64,000 bases of DNA from Paraplanobispora siamensis (GTDB lineage Bacteria > Actinomycetota > Actinomycetes > Streptosporangiales > Streptosporangiaceae), in NCBI RefSeq assembly GCF_016863175.1, contig NZ_BOOJ01000014.1:62001-126000 (forward strand), written 5' to 3'. This document shows, piece by piece, positions 13,685 through 22,628 of the stretch. The notes beneath the pieces were generated by a model that ran no database searches, had not been told where the DNA came from, and saw only the letters and a list, made by a program, of their open reading frames with translations. Positions within the stretch are counted from its first letter, which is position 1. Each line of letters opens with the position of its first letter. The position numbers and the translations under genes were made by a program.

Positions 13685-14500
13685 GTGAAGCAGGCCGTAC
13701 GAGCCGGTGAACGGCAGCAGGCGGGACCGGCGGTCTGGTCGCGGGACTTCACGTTCTTCTTCACCGCGCGCTCCGTCTCGATGCTCGGCGCCGCGATGAT
13801 CCCGTTCGCGACCGCGATCGGGGTGAACGACCTCGGCTACGGCGCGACCGGCGTCGGGCTGGCCCTGGCCGCCTGGATGGCGCCGTTCGCGGTGCTCATC
13901 CTGTTCGGCGGGGTGTTCGCCGACAGGTTCACGCCCCGCCGGATGATGATCGGCGCCGACCTGGTCAGGACCGTCACCCAGGCGCTCATGGCGGCGTTGT
14001 TGATCCCGCTCGGCTCGGTGCTCGTCACCGAGAGCCTCGGCACCACCGCCTACGGGCTGGTCATGTCCGCCTCCGGGGCGGGCACCATCGTCGGCGGCCT
14101 GGTCGCGATGCGGGTCCGGCCCGCCAGGCCGCTGATGGCCGGGGCGGTCGGCCTGTTCGGCTTCGCCCTGGAACCGCTGGCCATCGCCACCGCGATGCCG
14201 CTGGAGGTCCTGATGGCCGCCCACGTGGTCGGCGGCGCGGGGTGGGCGTTCTAGTCGGTCATGTGGGCCACCAGCATCCAGACCCGGGTCCCGCCGGAGG
14301 CGCTCAACCGGGTCACCGCCTAGGAGGTCGGCGGGTCGGCCATCGCCGTACCGGTCGGCCAGGCCCTCGCGGGCCCGCTGGGCGCCCTGATGGGCGAGGC
14401 CGACGTGCTCCTCGTCTCCTCGGCCGTGGCGGCGGGCGGCTGCGCCGGGCTGCTGCTGATCCCCGCGGTCCGCGGCCTGCGCCGGATCGCGGCGGCCTGA
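13685..14500 (+). pseudogene. MFS transporter pseudogene with two in-frame amber codons and an internal gap
   Basis: One reading frame of 272 codons runs from GTG 13685 to TGA 14498-14500 but is broken by TAG at 14252-14254 and TAG at 14324-14326. The text on both sides belongs to one MFS protein: RDFTFFFTARSVSMLGAAMIPFA at the start and SVMWATSIQTRVPPEALNRVTA*EVGGSAIAVPVGQALAGPL near the end. By family pattern the amber codons replace a Trp (AF*SVMW) and probably a Tyr (TA*EVGG). The chain is also about 130 residues short of a normal 12-helix protein; helices around 4-7 seem to be missing at AALL|IPLGS. It is EntS-like in style, but substrate cannot be assigned. Confidence 0.8.
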
Positions 14501-14579
14501 TCCCCCGGCCGGGCCGATCTTTCCGGGGAAGCGGGGACGAACGGCAGATTCCCGGCGGGGCAATCACGGTCCTCCTACG

Positions 14580-15986
14580 ATGAGGCGTGTGACCATCCGC
14601 CGCGGAATCCCCCCGTTGGTCCTCCTTCTCCTGCTCGTGGCGTGTACGGCGGAGGAACCCTCCCCGGTACGGCTCGACACGGTGCGCCGCGCCCCGGTCA
14701 CCGAGGTCGTCGAGGCCCCCGCCACGGTCACCGCCCGTGCGACGGGCACCCTCCGCTCGCCGGCAGGGGGCACGATCGAGAAGCTGTACGTCCGGGACGG
14801 TCAGAAGGTCGACAAGGGGGAGATCCTCGCCAGGATCGACTCGCCGCAGGCCGAGGAGCAGCTCAAGCAGGCGCGCGCGGCCGAGCGGGCGGCGTCACGC
14901 GGCGGCTCCCCGCCCCGCCTGGGCACCGGCGCCCCCGGTCTCCGGCTCGCCTCGGGGCTGACCGTGAAGACCGATCCGCGGGTACGGCGCGGCTTCGCCA
15001 AGGCCCGCGCGGCGGTCCGCGAGGTCGACGATCCCAAGGTCCGCAAGCAGCTGCTGGCCACCCTGGACGCCGCCGAGGCCCAGCACCGCGCCCACCAGGA
15101 GGCGCTGGCAAGGGCCGCCCGCAGTCTCACCGAGTCGCTCAACCGCGCCCTCAGCTCGGCGCTCGGCCAGGTCACCAGCCAGATGAGCGCCGGGCTCGGC
15201 GGCCTGAGCACCTCCATGGCCTCACTCCGGGCGGCCTCCCTGTCCCAGGCGAAGGCCGCGGTGACGGTCGCCCGGACGACCGTGGACGGGCTGACGATCA
15301 AGGCCCCGTTCGACGGGGTCGTCACCCTCGGCCGGACCTCCGGCGGCGGAGCACCCGACCTGAGCGCCCTGCTCCCGCCGGGGGCGTCCGGCGCCGCGCA
15401 ACTGCCCGCGTCCGCCTCCGGCTCCTCCGGATCGGGGACCCCGGTGGCCGTCGGCGTGCCCGTCGCGGCCGGGGACACGATCGTCACCGTCACCGACGTC
15501 TCGGAGCTGACCCTCTCCGCCGACGTGGACGAGACCGACGTGCTGCTGGTCAAGCCGGGGATCGAGGCGGAGGCGGAGCTCGACGCCGTGCCCGCGGGCG
15601 TGTACACGGCCGAGGTCACCGGGGTCGGGGTCACCCCCGGGGAGACCTCGACGGGCGGGACCAGCTATCCGGTCCAGCTCTCCCTCGGGTCCGGGACCTT
15701 CGACGACGGAAGCAGGGCGCCCATCCCCAAACCCGGCATGAGCGCGGTCGTCCGCCTGATCGTCCGGGAATCCCCCGACGCGCTCGCCGTACCCGCCTCG
15801 GCGATCGTCACCAGCGGCCGCGACAGCGTCGTATGGACGGTCCGCGACGGCGTGGCCGAACGCCGCGTGGTCAAACTCGGCGCCCAGGGCGAGTCCATGG
15901 TCGAGATCCTGTCCGGCCTCTCCCTCGGCGAGCGCGTCGTGGTCCGAGGCGCCGACACCGTCCGCCAAGGCCGGCCCCTCCCATGA
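14580..15986 (+). CDS. Efflux membrane-fusion-type adaptor lipoprotein (MacA/HlyD-like)
   Basis: A 468-residue exported adaptor. The signal ends in lipobox LLVAC (Cys22). A biotinyl-lipoyl-like half motif (TGTLRSPAGGTIEKLYVRDGQKVDKGEIL, about 56-84), a long Ala/Arg-rich helical hairpin region, the second lipoyl half (VDGLTIKAPFDGVVTLG, about 237-253) and beta-barrel and membrane-proximal domains follow. In Gram-positive bacteria such adaptors work with MacB-like ABC exporters. The next two genes encode exactly those partners, and the stop overlaps the ATPase ATG (ATGA). Substrate unknown. Confidence 0.88.
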   Translation: MRRVTIRRGIPPLVLLLLLVACTAEEPSPVRLDTVRRAPVTEVVEAPATVTARATGTLRSPAGGTIEKLYVRDGQKVDKGEILARIDSPQAEEQLKQARAAERAASRGGSPPRLGTGAPGLRLASGLTVKTDPRVRRGFAKARAAVREVDDPKVRKQLLATLDAAEAQHRAHQEALARAARSLTESLNRALSSALGQVTSQMSAGLGGLSTSMASLRAASLSQAKAAVTVARTTVDGLTIKAPFDGVVTLGRTSGGGAPDLSALLPPGASGAAQLPASASGSSGSGTPVAVGVPVAAGDTIVTVTDVSELTLSADVDETDVLLVKPGIEAEAELDAVPAGVYTAEVTGVGVTPGETSTGGTSYPVQLSLGSGTFDDGSRAPIPKPGMSAVVRLIVRESPDALAVPASAIVTSGRDSVVWTVRDGVAERRVVKLGAQGESMVEILSGLSLGERVVVRGADTVRQGRPLP

Positions 15987-16795
15987 CCCCCGACGCCCCA
16001 CCAACTGCCGAGGGCGGTCGGACGAGCGGGGCCGCGGCGTTCGAGGCGGTCGGGCTGAGCCGGTCCTACCAGCTCGAAGGCGTGTCGGTGGACGCGCTGC
16101 GCGGGGTGGACCTGCGGATCGAGCCGGGGGAGTTCGTGGCGATCGTGGGACCGTCGGGGTCGGGGAAGTCCACGCTGATGCACCTGCTCGGCTGCCTGGA
16201 CCGGCCGACCTCGGGGACCCTGCGGGTCAACGGCGTGGACGTCTCCACGCTCTCCGACACCCGCCTGGCCGAGCTGCGCAACCGGGCCATCGGGTTCGTC
16301 TTCCAGTCCTTCCACCTGCTGGCCAGGACCCCGGCCCTGGAGAACGTGGCGCTGCCGCTGGTCTACCGGGGGGTCCCGCGGGCCGAGCGGCGCGAGCGGG
16401 CGCGTGAGGCGCTGGAGTCCGTGGGACTCGGGCACCGGCTCGACCACCGTCCCTCGCAGATGTCCGGCGGTGAGCAGCAGCGGGTGGCCATCGCACGGGC
16501 CCTGGTCGGCGACCCCCGGGTCGTGCTGGCCGACGAGCCGACCGGGAACCTCGACACCCGCAACGGCGCTGAGGTGATGGCGATCCTCGACCGGCTCAAC
16601 GCCGAACGCGGCGTCGCGGTCGTCCTGGTCACCCACGAGCCCGAGGTGGCCGCCCGGGCCCACCGCCAGATCCATGTCCGCGACGGGCTGATCGAACACG
16701 ACTCCGGTACGGCCGGCGGCCCCTCGGAGCGCGGCGGGAGCCCTACCGGAGCGGCGGACGGCGCGGGCCGTACCGGATCATCGGAGGAGCGGTGA
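15983..16795 (+). CDS. MacB-like ABC transporter, ATP-binding protein
   Basis: A 270-residue ATPase. Walker A GPSGSGKST, Q-loop FVFQSFHLL, signature MSGGEQQRVAIARAL, Walker B VVLADEPTGNLDT and H-loop VTHEPE place it in the LolD/MacB (FtsE-like) group. A non-conserved Gly/Ser-rich tail of about 35 residues follows. The start overlaps the adaptor stop and the end overlaps the permease GTG, so adaptor, ATPase and permease are one coupled operon and probably one complex. Confidence 0.93.
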   Translation: MTPDAPPTAEGGRTSGAAAFEAVGLSRSYQLEGVSVDALRGVDLRIEPGEFVAIVGPSGSGKSTLMHLLGCLDRPTSGTLRVNGVDVSTLSDTRLAELRNRAIGFVFQSFHLLARTPALENVALPLVYRGVPRAERRERAREALESVGLGHRLDHRPSQMSGGEQQRVAIARALVGDPRVVLADEPTGNLDTRNGAEVMAILDRLNAERGVAVVLVTHEPEVAARAHRQIHVRDGLIEHDSGTAGGPSERGGSPTGAADGAGRTGSSEER

Positions 16796-17976
16796 GAGCG
16801 GCCGAGGCGTTCCGCATCGCGCTGGAGGCACTGCGGGTCAACCGGCTGCGCAGCGCCCTCACCATGCTCGGGGTGATCATCGGGGTGTCGGCCGTGGTCG
16901 TCCTCGTCGCGGTCGGGACCGGGGCCAAGAACGCCGTGGAGAGCGAGATCGCCGGGCTCGGGAGCAACATCATCCTGGTCGTCCCCGGCCGCCTCGGGGT
17001 CGGCGCGCTGCCCACCCAGAGCCGTCTCGACCTCGCGGACGTGGCCTACGTGCGCCGGGTGGTCGGAGATCCTTCGAAGGTCACCGTCTCGGCGCCCTCG
17101 GGGGAGACGGTCCGGGTCGGCAGGACCGAGGCGTTCGTCACGGTCACCGGCACCGACCAGAACCTGCCGAACATCTTCGACCGGCCGCTGCGCCGCGGGC
17201 GGTACCTGAGCGAGACCGACGTGGACACCCGCCGCAGGGTGGCGGTCCTCGGCTCGGAGGTGGCCGCCACGCTGTTCGGGGACGTCGACCCGATCGGCAG
17301 GCAGGCCACGGTCTCGGGGGTCAGGTTCCGGGTCGTAGGGGTCTACGAGACGGTCGGCGCGACCTTCGGCGTGAACCGCGACCAGGAGATCCACATCCCG
17401 GTCACCACGGCCCAGCGGCTGCTCGGCGTCACGCGGATCAACGGCATCGCGGTCGGCGCGTCGGGGCCCGACGAGATCGAGCCGCTGCAGCGGCGGGTGG
17501 TGGACGCGCTCGTCGAGCGGTATCCGGGGGAGCGCTTCTCCGCCGTCACCCAGACCCAGCTCCTCGGCACGATCGGCACCGTGCTCGGCATGCTCACCGG
17601 GGTGCTGGCCGCCATCGCGGGCATCTCGCTGCTCGTCGGCGGGGTCGGGGTCTCCAACATCATGCTGGTCAGCGTCCGCGAGCGGACCAGGGAGATCGGC
17701 CTGCGCAAGGCCCTGGGCGCCCGGCAGCGCGACGTGCTGGCGCAGTTCCTGATCGAGGCCGTGCTGCTGACCACGATCGGCGGGGTGATCGGCATCCTGC
17801 TCGGCGTCGGCGGCGCCCTGCTCATCGCGGGACTCTCCCCGGTCCCGGCCGCCGTCACGTGGTGGTCGGTCGCCCTGGCCTTCGGCGTCTCGGTGGCGGT
17901 GGGCGTGTTCTTCGGCGTGGCCCCCGCCCGCCGCGCCGGCCGGCTCGACCCGGTCATCGCCCTGCGCGCCGAATGA
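16792..17976 (+). CDS. MacB-like ABC transporter, FtsX-type permease
   Basis: A 394-residue permease with one N-terminal helix (about 20-42), a large extracellular MacB core domain (about 45-250) and three C-terminal helices in the FtsX domain (about 265-385) with the linker VSVRERTREIGLRKALGA. This topology is specific for MacB-type mechanotransmission exporters, often for peptides or siderophores. GTG start at 16792 within GTGA, coupled to the ATPase. Confidence 0.93.
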   Translation: MRAAEAFRIALEALRVNRLRSALTMLGVIIGVSAVVVLVAVGTGAKNAVESEIAGLGSNIILVVPGRLGVGALPTQSRLDLADVAYVRRVVGDPSKVTVSAPSGETVRVGRTEAFVTVTGTDQNLPNIFDRPLRRGRYLSETDVDTRRRVAVLGSEVAATLFGDVDPIGRQATVSGVRFRVVGVYETVGATFGVNRDQEIHIPVTTAQRLLGVTRINGIAVGASGPDEIEPLQRRVVDALVERYPGERFSAVTQTQLLGTIGTVLGMLTGVLAAIAGISLLVGGVGVSNIMLVSVRERTREIGLRKALGARQRDVLAQFLIEAVLLTTIGGVIGILLGVGGALLIAGLSPVPAAVTWWSVALAFGVSVAVGVFFGVAPARRAGRLDPVIALRAE

Positions 17977-18003
17977 CCCGGGACGCACTCGGAACCCTGG
18001 AGC

Positions 18004-18171
18004 TCAGGCGTCCCGGTGGTGGAGGAGGGCGGCGGCGGTGAGCAGGGCGGCCGCGATCCATGCGCAGCAGACCGCGAAGCCGGTCACACGACCGCCGCGT
18101 ACCTCGAAGAAGAGCCCGTCCACGGCGACGGTCGAGCCGTACCGCTTGGTGAGCGACCTTACGTCGATCAT
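18004..18171 (-). pseudogene. 55-codon remnant: ABC ATPase N-terminus joined to ABC-2 permease C-terminus
   Basis: The minus strand has an intact frame ATG 18171 to TGA 18004 with sequence MIDVRSLTKRYGSTVAVDGL..EVRGGRVTGF and then AVCCAWIAAALLTAAALLHHRDA. The first 32 residues are the start of an ABC ATPase up to just before its Walker A. The rest reads like the last transmembrane helix and tail of an ABC-2 permease. Everything between (the ATPase body and most of the permease) is missing while the frame is kept. I infer a single deletion of an ATPase-permease pair. It precedes the response-regulator gene on the same strand only in map order; it lies downstream of it. Confidence 0.6.
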
Positions 18172-18290
18172 GTCTCAAGCGTCGCCGCCGCCCGGCCCCG
18201 GATCATCGTCCCGGCGGACGGTTCCCGCCCCGGGACCGCGGTACGGCGCCGCGCGCCGTCTGGGACCGTGCTCCTACGCGGCGAGAGGCC

Positions 18291-18992
18291 TCACGACCCG
18301 GGGCGGACCAGCCCGGCCTCGTAGGCGACGATCACCGCCTGGGCGCGGTCACGGGCGCCGATCTTGGCGAACAGGCTCGTGACGTGGTTCTTCACCGTGG
18401 AGGGGGAGACGCCGAACTGCTCGGCGATCTCGCTGTTGGCGTGCCCGCGGGCGATGAGCACCAGCACCTCCCGTTCCCGCTCGGTGAGGGAGGACAGCTC
18501 GCCGGGCACGGGCGCCGGGCTGGGCCGGGAGGCGCGCACGAACGTGCCGATCAGCCGGGTCAGCAACCGGGGCGCCACGGCGGACTCGCCCTTGTGCACG
18601 ATCCTGACGCCCTCCACCAGCTCCTCGGGCGAGATGTCCTTGGGCAGGAAGCCCGAGGCCCCGGCGCGGAGCATCGCCACCACGTACTCGTCCAGGTCGA
18701 ACGTGCTCAACCCCAGCACCCGCACCCCGGGGAGACCGTCCGCGATCTCCCGGGTCGCGGCGACGCCGTCCACGCCGGGCATGTGCACGTCCATCAGCAC
18801 CACGTCGGGCCGCAGCCCGCGGCTGAGCCGTACGGCCTGCGCCCCCTCCGCGGCCTCGCCGACGACGGACATGTCGGGCTGGGCTTCGAGGATCATGCGG
18901 AACCCGGTGCGTACCACGGCGTGGTCGTCGACCAGCAGGATCCTGATCGCGGGCGCTTCTCCGGCGGCCACATGCCCTCCCTCGGCGCTCAC
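18291..18992 (-). CDS. NarL/LuxR-type response regulator
   Basis: A 233-residue two-component regulator. The receiver domain (about 14-130) starts IRILLVDDHAVVRTGF with the phospho-acceptor Asp in VLMDVHMPG; the C-terminal LuxR helix-turn-helix (about 165-228) contains LTEREREVLVLIARGHANSEIAEQFGVSPSTVKNHV. GTG at 18992 lies four bases after GGAGGG and overlaps the kinase stop (GTGA), so it is coupled to the kinase gene. Its target may include its own operon: a perfect inverted repeat overlaps the kinase start. Confidence 0.95.
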   Translation of the reverse strand: MSAEGGHVAAGEAPAIRILLVDDHAVVRTGFRMILEAQPDMSVVGEAAEGAQAVRLSRGLRPDVVLMDVHMPGVDGVAATREIADGLPGVRVLGLSTFDLDEYVVAMLRAGASGFLPKDISPEELVEGVRIVHKGESAVAPRLLTRLIGTFVRASRPSPAPVPGELSSLTEREREVLVLIARGHANSEIAEQFGVSPSTVKNHVTSLFAKIGARDRAQAVIVAYEAGLVRPGS

Positions 18993-20197
18993 TGACCCTC
19001 CTTCGGCGGTGCGGCATCCGGGACCGCCGGGACGGGGATCCGGGCATGCACCCGGAATCCTCCCCCCGGCCGCGGGCCCGTCTGCAACTGCCCCCCGCAC
19101 AGCGCGACCCGCTCGGCCATGCCGCCCAGCCCGAAGCCGGTCCCGGCCTGCGTCGCACCGCCCCGGTGGCCGAGGCCGTCGTCGAGGACCTCCACCTCGA
19201 CGGCGCCGGGCAGGTAGGCGAGACGGACGCTGACGCGGGCGCCGTCCGCGTGCTTGCGCGTGTTGGTCAGGGCCTCCTGGGCGATCCGGTAGACGGCGTG
19301 GTCCACGGCGGCGGGCAGCGGGACGGCGTCCCCCGTCACCTCCAGCCCGACCGGCGGCCCCGCGCCGTCCACCCGTGAGACCAGGTCCGGCAGCGCCGCC
19401 GCCCCGACCCCCGCGTGGTTCTCCGGCTCATCCCCGTCCTCCGCACGGAGCACGTGCAGGAGCTGGCGCATCTCCGCCATCGCCTCGCGGGCCGTGCGCT
19501 CGGCGGTGACGAGGGCCTCCTGGGCCCGCTCAGGGTCGGCCGCCATGGTGGTACGGCCGGCGCCGACCATGACGTTGATCACACTGATGTGGTGGGCCAC
19601 GACGTCGTGCAACTCCCGGGCGATGCGGCGGCGCTCGGCGCGGACGGCGGCGTCGGCCGCCTGCTGCCGGCGGCGCTCCCGCAGCTCGCCGCGGAGCCGG
19701 AGGAACTGCCCCACGCCGGTGATCAGGAGAGGGAAGAGGGCCGGGACGGAGGCGCCGCGCAGCAGCTCTGCAGGCTCCAGCCGGTGGACGGCCGCGTAGA
19801 TGAGCGGGGAGACCACGTAGATGAGTGAGGTCGCCCCGGCGATGATCCATACCGGCCTGCCCGCCGCGTGGCGGCCCAGGCTGTACAGGCCGATCACGCT
19901 GGACAGGGTCGCGGCGTTGCCCGGGCCGGTCAGGCCGGCGAGCACGTTGAAGACCAGGGTGACGAGGGCGACGGCGACGGGGTGGCTACGCCGCAGGATC
20001 AGCGAGGCGGCGCCGGCGACGGTGAGGGCGATGAGGAGACCCCGGCCCGGCCGGTCCGCGAAGGGCAGGGTCACGGTCGCCGTCACCTCGACCGCGCCCA
20101 CCAGGAGGACGAGCACGCCGTCGAGCACCATGGGGCGCCTGAGGGTTCGCCAGGCTCCGCGGACGCCCGGGAAGCGCATGGCTCGAAAGTATGACAT
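18989..20197 (-). CDS. DesK/NarX-type sensor histidine kinase
   Basis: A 402-residue membrane kinase. Residues about 24-165 hold four to six hydrophobic segments with little extracellular loop. The HisKA_3 phospho-acceptor motif is RRIARELHDVVAHHISVINV with His197, and the HATPase domain follows (NTRKHADGARVSVRL, then DDGLGH and GFGLGGMAERV). The Asp after His (HD) supports phosphatase activity as in DesK. The absence of a sensor loop suggests it reads a membrane-associated signal. ATG 20197 has no strong ribosome site; an ATG six codons later is possible. Confidence 0.93.
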   Translation of the reverse strand: MSYFRAMRFPGVRGAWRTLRRPMVLDGVLVLLVGAVEVTATVTLPFADRPGRGLLIALTVAGAASLILRRSHPVAVALVTLVFNVLAGLTGPGNAATLSSVIGLYSLGRHAAGRPVWIIAGATSLIYVVSPLIYAAVHRLEPAELLRGASVPALFPLLITGVGQFLRLRGELRERRRQQAADAAVRAERRRIARELHDVVAHHISVINVMVGAGRTTMAADPERAQEALVTAERTAREAMAEMRQLLHVLRAEDGDEPENHAGVGAAALPDLVSRVDGAGPPVGLEVTGDAVPLPAAVDHAVYRIAQEALTNTRKHADGARVSVRLAYLPGAVEVEVLDDGLGHRGGATQAGTGFGLGGMAERVALCGGQLQTGPRPGGGFRVHARIPVPAVPDAAPPKEGQ

Positions 20198-20211
20198 GCC
20201 GGGTATGTCAT
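20191..20211. promoter_or_regulatory. Inverted repeat across the kinase start codon
   Basis: ATGACAT (20191-20197) and ATGTCAT (20205-20211) are perfect 7-bp arms separated by seven bases. The arm covers the proposed ATG of the histidine kinase. LuxR-type regulators bind such dyads, so this could be an autoregulatory operator. Confidence 0.4.
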
Positions 20212-20357
20212 GAAGTGCCAGGAAAGCGCGGGACGCGCCACGGACACGGCGTTCACGTCGCGAAGGCGATCAAGGGGCGCCGCCGTGGACGGGAGAACGA
20301 CGGGGCGGTGTCCGTACTGTAACGTCGCCGGAAAGGAGCGAGCCGAGGAGAGCACGG

Positions 20358-21521
20358 ATGAGCCGGTCGGTGCGGGTTGTCTGGGACGACGAACTCACCT
20401 CCTACGACTTCGGACCGGGCCATCCCCTCGCGCCCGTGCGGGTCGAGCTGACCATGGCGCTCGCCAGAGAACTCGGGGTGCTCGACGAGGTCGAGGTGGT
20501 GGGCTGCGTCCCCGCCACCGACGACGAGCTGGCGCTGGTGCACAAGCGCGACTACATCGAGGCGGTCAAGCGCGTCTCCGCCACCGGGCGGCCCGACCGC
20601 TTCGCCGGCCTCGGCACCGACGACAACCCGGCCTTCACCGGGGTGCACGAGGCCTCGGCGCTCATCGCCGGCGCCACGCTGGCCGCCGCCCGCACGGTGT
20701 GGACGGGCGAGGCCGAGCACGCGGCGAACGTGGCGGGCGGGCTCCACCACGCCATGGCGGCCACCGCGAGCGGCTTCTGCGTCTACAACGACCCGGCGGT
20801 GGCCATCGCGTGGATGCTGTCCCAGGGGGCCGAGCGGATCGCCTACGTGGACGTGGACGTCCACCACGGCGACGGGGTCCAGGCGCTGTTCTACGACGAC
20901 CCCCGGGTGCTGACCGTCAGCCTCCACGAGAGTCCCAGGACCCTCTTCCCGGGCACGGGCTTCCCCAACGAGACGGGGGCGGAGGGCACCGCGGCCAACG
21001 TCGCCCTGCCCGCCGGCTGCGGCGACGGCGGCTGGCTGAGGGCCTTCCACGCGGTGGTGCCGCCGCTGCTGCGGGAGTTCGCCCCGCAGGTCCTGGTCAC
21101 CCAGCACGGCTGCGACAGCCACGCGCTGGACCCGCTGGCCCACCTGATGCTCAGCCTGGACGGCCAGCGCACCGCCTACGCCGCGCTGCACGAGCTGGCC
21201 CACGAGACCGCGGGCGGGCGGTGGATCGCGACCGGCGGCGGCGGGTACGAGCTGGTCCAGGTGGTGCCCCGGGCGTGGACCCACCTGCTGGCCGAGGTCT
21301 CCGGGCACCCGCTGGACCCGGCCGCCGCCACCCCGCAGGCGTGGCGGCAGCTGGTCAGGGAGCGGACCGGTCAGACGCCGCCGCTGTCGATGACCGACGG
21401 CAGGAACCCGGAATTCCAGGACTTCGCCGATGGTTATGATCCAGCGGACCCCATCGACCGGGCCATCCTGGCGACCAGGAAGGCCGTGTTCCCCTTCCAC
21501 GGACTGGATCCACTGCCGTGA
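20358..21521 (+). CDS. acuC: AcuC-like class I histone deacetylase family protein
   Basis: A 387-residue zinc-dependent deacetylase-fold enzyme. The metal and catalytic motifs are visible: GGLHHAMAA, VDVDVHHGDGVQALFY (zinc Asp and His), FPGTGFPNETGA and TGGGGYE. In Bacillus, AcuC deacetylates acetyl-CoA synthetase; that role is likely here but unproven. A GAGGAG site precedes ATG 20358. Its stop overlaps the next gene (GTGA), a phosphatase, and this pairing is found in other actinomycetes. Confidence 0.9.
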   Translation: MSRSVRVVWDDELTSYDFGPGHPLAPVRVELTMALARELGVLDEVEVVGCVPATDDELALVHKRDYIEAVKRVSATGRPDRFAGLGTDDNPAFTGVHEASALIAGATLAAARTVWTGEAEHAANVAGGLHHAMAATASGFCVYNDPAVAIAWMLSQGAERIAYVDVDVHHGDGVQALFYDDPRVLTVSLHESPRTLFPGTGFPNETGAEGTAANVALPAGCGDGGWLRAFHAVVPPLLREFAPQVLVTQHGCDSHALDPLAHLMLSLDGQRTAYAALHELAHETAGGRWIATGGGGYELVQVVPRAWTHLLAEVSGHPLDPAAATPQAWRQLVRERTGQTPPLSMTDGRNPEFQDFADGYDPADPIDRAILATRKAVFPFHGLDPLP

Positions 21522-22306
21522 CCCTGCCATCCCGTGACGAGCTCAAAACCCACCTGACCCGCACCCGGATCGCCGGTGACGTGGCGACCAGCAGAGAGAA
21601 CAACCTGGACCACTACCGGTCGCTGGCCAACCGGGATCCCCACCACATGTTCGGCCTGACCATGGGCGAGGGCTGGTCCTACCGGGACGTTCTGGAGCTG
21701 ATGGCCAAGTCCGCCGGCGTCGTGGCCGATCCGGCGCACCGCCGGGGACAGGACACGATCGACCCGGACCGCACGATCGAGGCGACCGAGGCGATGGGCG
21801 ACGTGATCGCCGAGGTGCTCCGGAGCGGGAGCCCGAGGATCCTGCTGGCCACCGGGCACCCCACCGGCCTGCTCACCGTCCACCTGGCGCTGGCCAGGCT
21901 GCTGCGCGAGCGGGGCGCGAGGCTGATGAGCCCGGCCGAGGGCTGGTCCTACTGGGGATCGGGGTTCGGCCGCAGGCGCAAGATCCGCTATCTGGACGAC
22001 GTGGCCATGCTGGACGACAAGGGGGCCTTCGTCCACACCCACGACCCGGCCCCGATGGAGGCCATGATCGCCGAGATGGGCGACGACCGGCCCGATCTGG
22101 TGATCGCCGACCACGGGTGGGCGGGGGCCGCGGGCGAGGCCGGGATCCTCACCGTGGGGTTCGCCGACAGTAACGACCCGGCTCTATTCGTCGGCGAGGC
22201 GGAGGGGAAGATCGCTGTCACCGTGCCCCTCGATGACAACGTCTTGCCCAGGGATTACCACCCCCTCACCCAGCACCTGGTCGAGAGGGTCCTGAGCGGT
22301 CTCTGA
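21518..22306 (+). CDS. Conserved actinobacterial phosphatase-like protein
   Basis: A 262-residue cytoplasmic protein, annotated as phosphatase in related actinomycetes by family convention. Conserved stretches include MGEGWSYRDVLELM, ILLATGHPTGLLTVH, SPAEGWSYWG and VIADHGWAGAAGEAGI. The last could be a metal site (Asp-His), but I cannot assign catalytic residues. It starts at a GTG inside the acuC stop and is coupled to it. Substrate unknown. Confidence 0.7.
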   Translation: MTLPSRDELKTHLTRTRIAGDVATSRENNLDHYRSLANRDPHHMFGLTMGEGWSYRDVLELMAKSAGVVADPAHRRGQDTIDPDRTIEATEAMGDVIAEVLRSGSPRILLATGHPTGLLTVHLALARLLRERGARLMSPAEGWSYWGSGFGRRRKIRYLDDVAMLDDKGAFVHTHDPAPMEAMIAEMGDDRPDLVIADHGWAGAAGEAGILTVGFADSNDPALFVGEAEGKIAVTVPLDDNVLPRDYHPLTQHLVERVLSGL

Positions 22307-22382
22307 GACGGGCGTGACGCCGATACGGGCGTCCCTATAGAGGGATTTCGCGCCTGCATTCAAGGAGCCCCGACTACTGTTT

Positions 22383-22415
22383 GCCAACTTTTTGGCGATT
22401 AGAAGCGACTCTAAT
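22383..22415. promoter_or_regulatory. Two adjacent inverted repeats upstream of the small HTH gene
   Basis: GCCAA-CTTT-TTGGC (22383-22396) is directly followed by ATTAGA-AGCGAC-TCTAAT (22398-22415). They lie in the 322-base stretch 22307-22628 between the phosphatase and the HTH gene, which otherwise holds no gene that I can see. The AT-rich setting suggests a promoter/operator region. Confidence 0.4.
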
Positions 22416-22628
22416 GGGAGACGGCTGGTCCGTTCCAAGATCGAGGCGAGGGGTAGGCTCAGGCTGCTGGCCAGCAAGTTTTCACGTTTTGCTGACATGG
22501 GACTGCGAAGACTGAGAAACTAGGGGGTTTGCGCGCTCGGAGTCCCGCCTTACGCTGACGACAGTAGACGTGCGTGAGCGATGGCACCAGTGGGGATAAC
22601 CCGGAAACACGTGCGGAAGAGGCGTCCG

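Noticed and set aside
14252-14326. Amber codons in the MFS gene as possible recoded amino acids
   Set aside because: No suppressor or pyrrolysine genes are visible, both predicted residues are ordinary (Trp, Tyr), and a large internal part is also missing, so decay is simpler.
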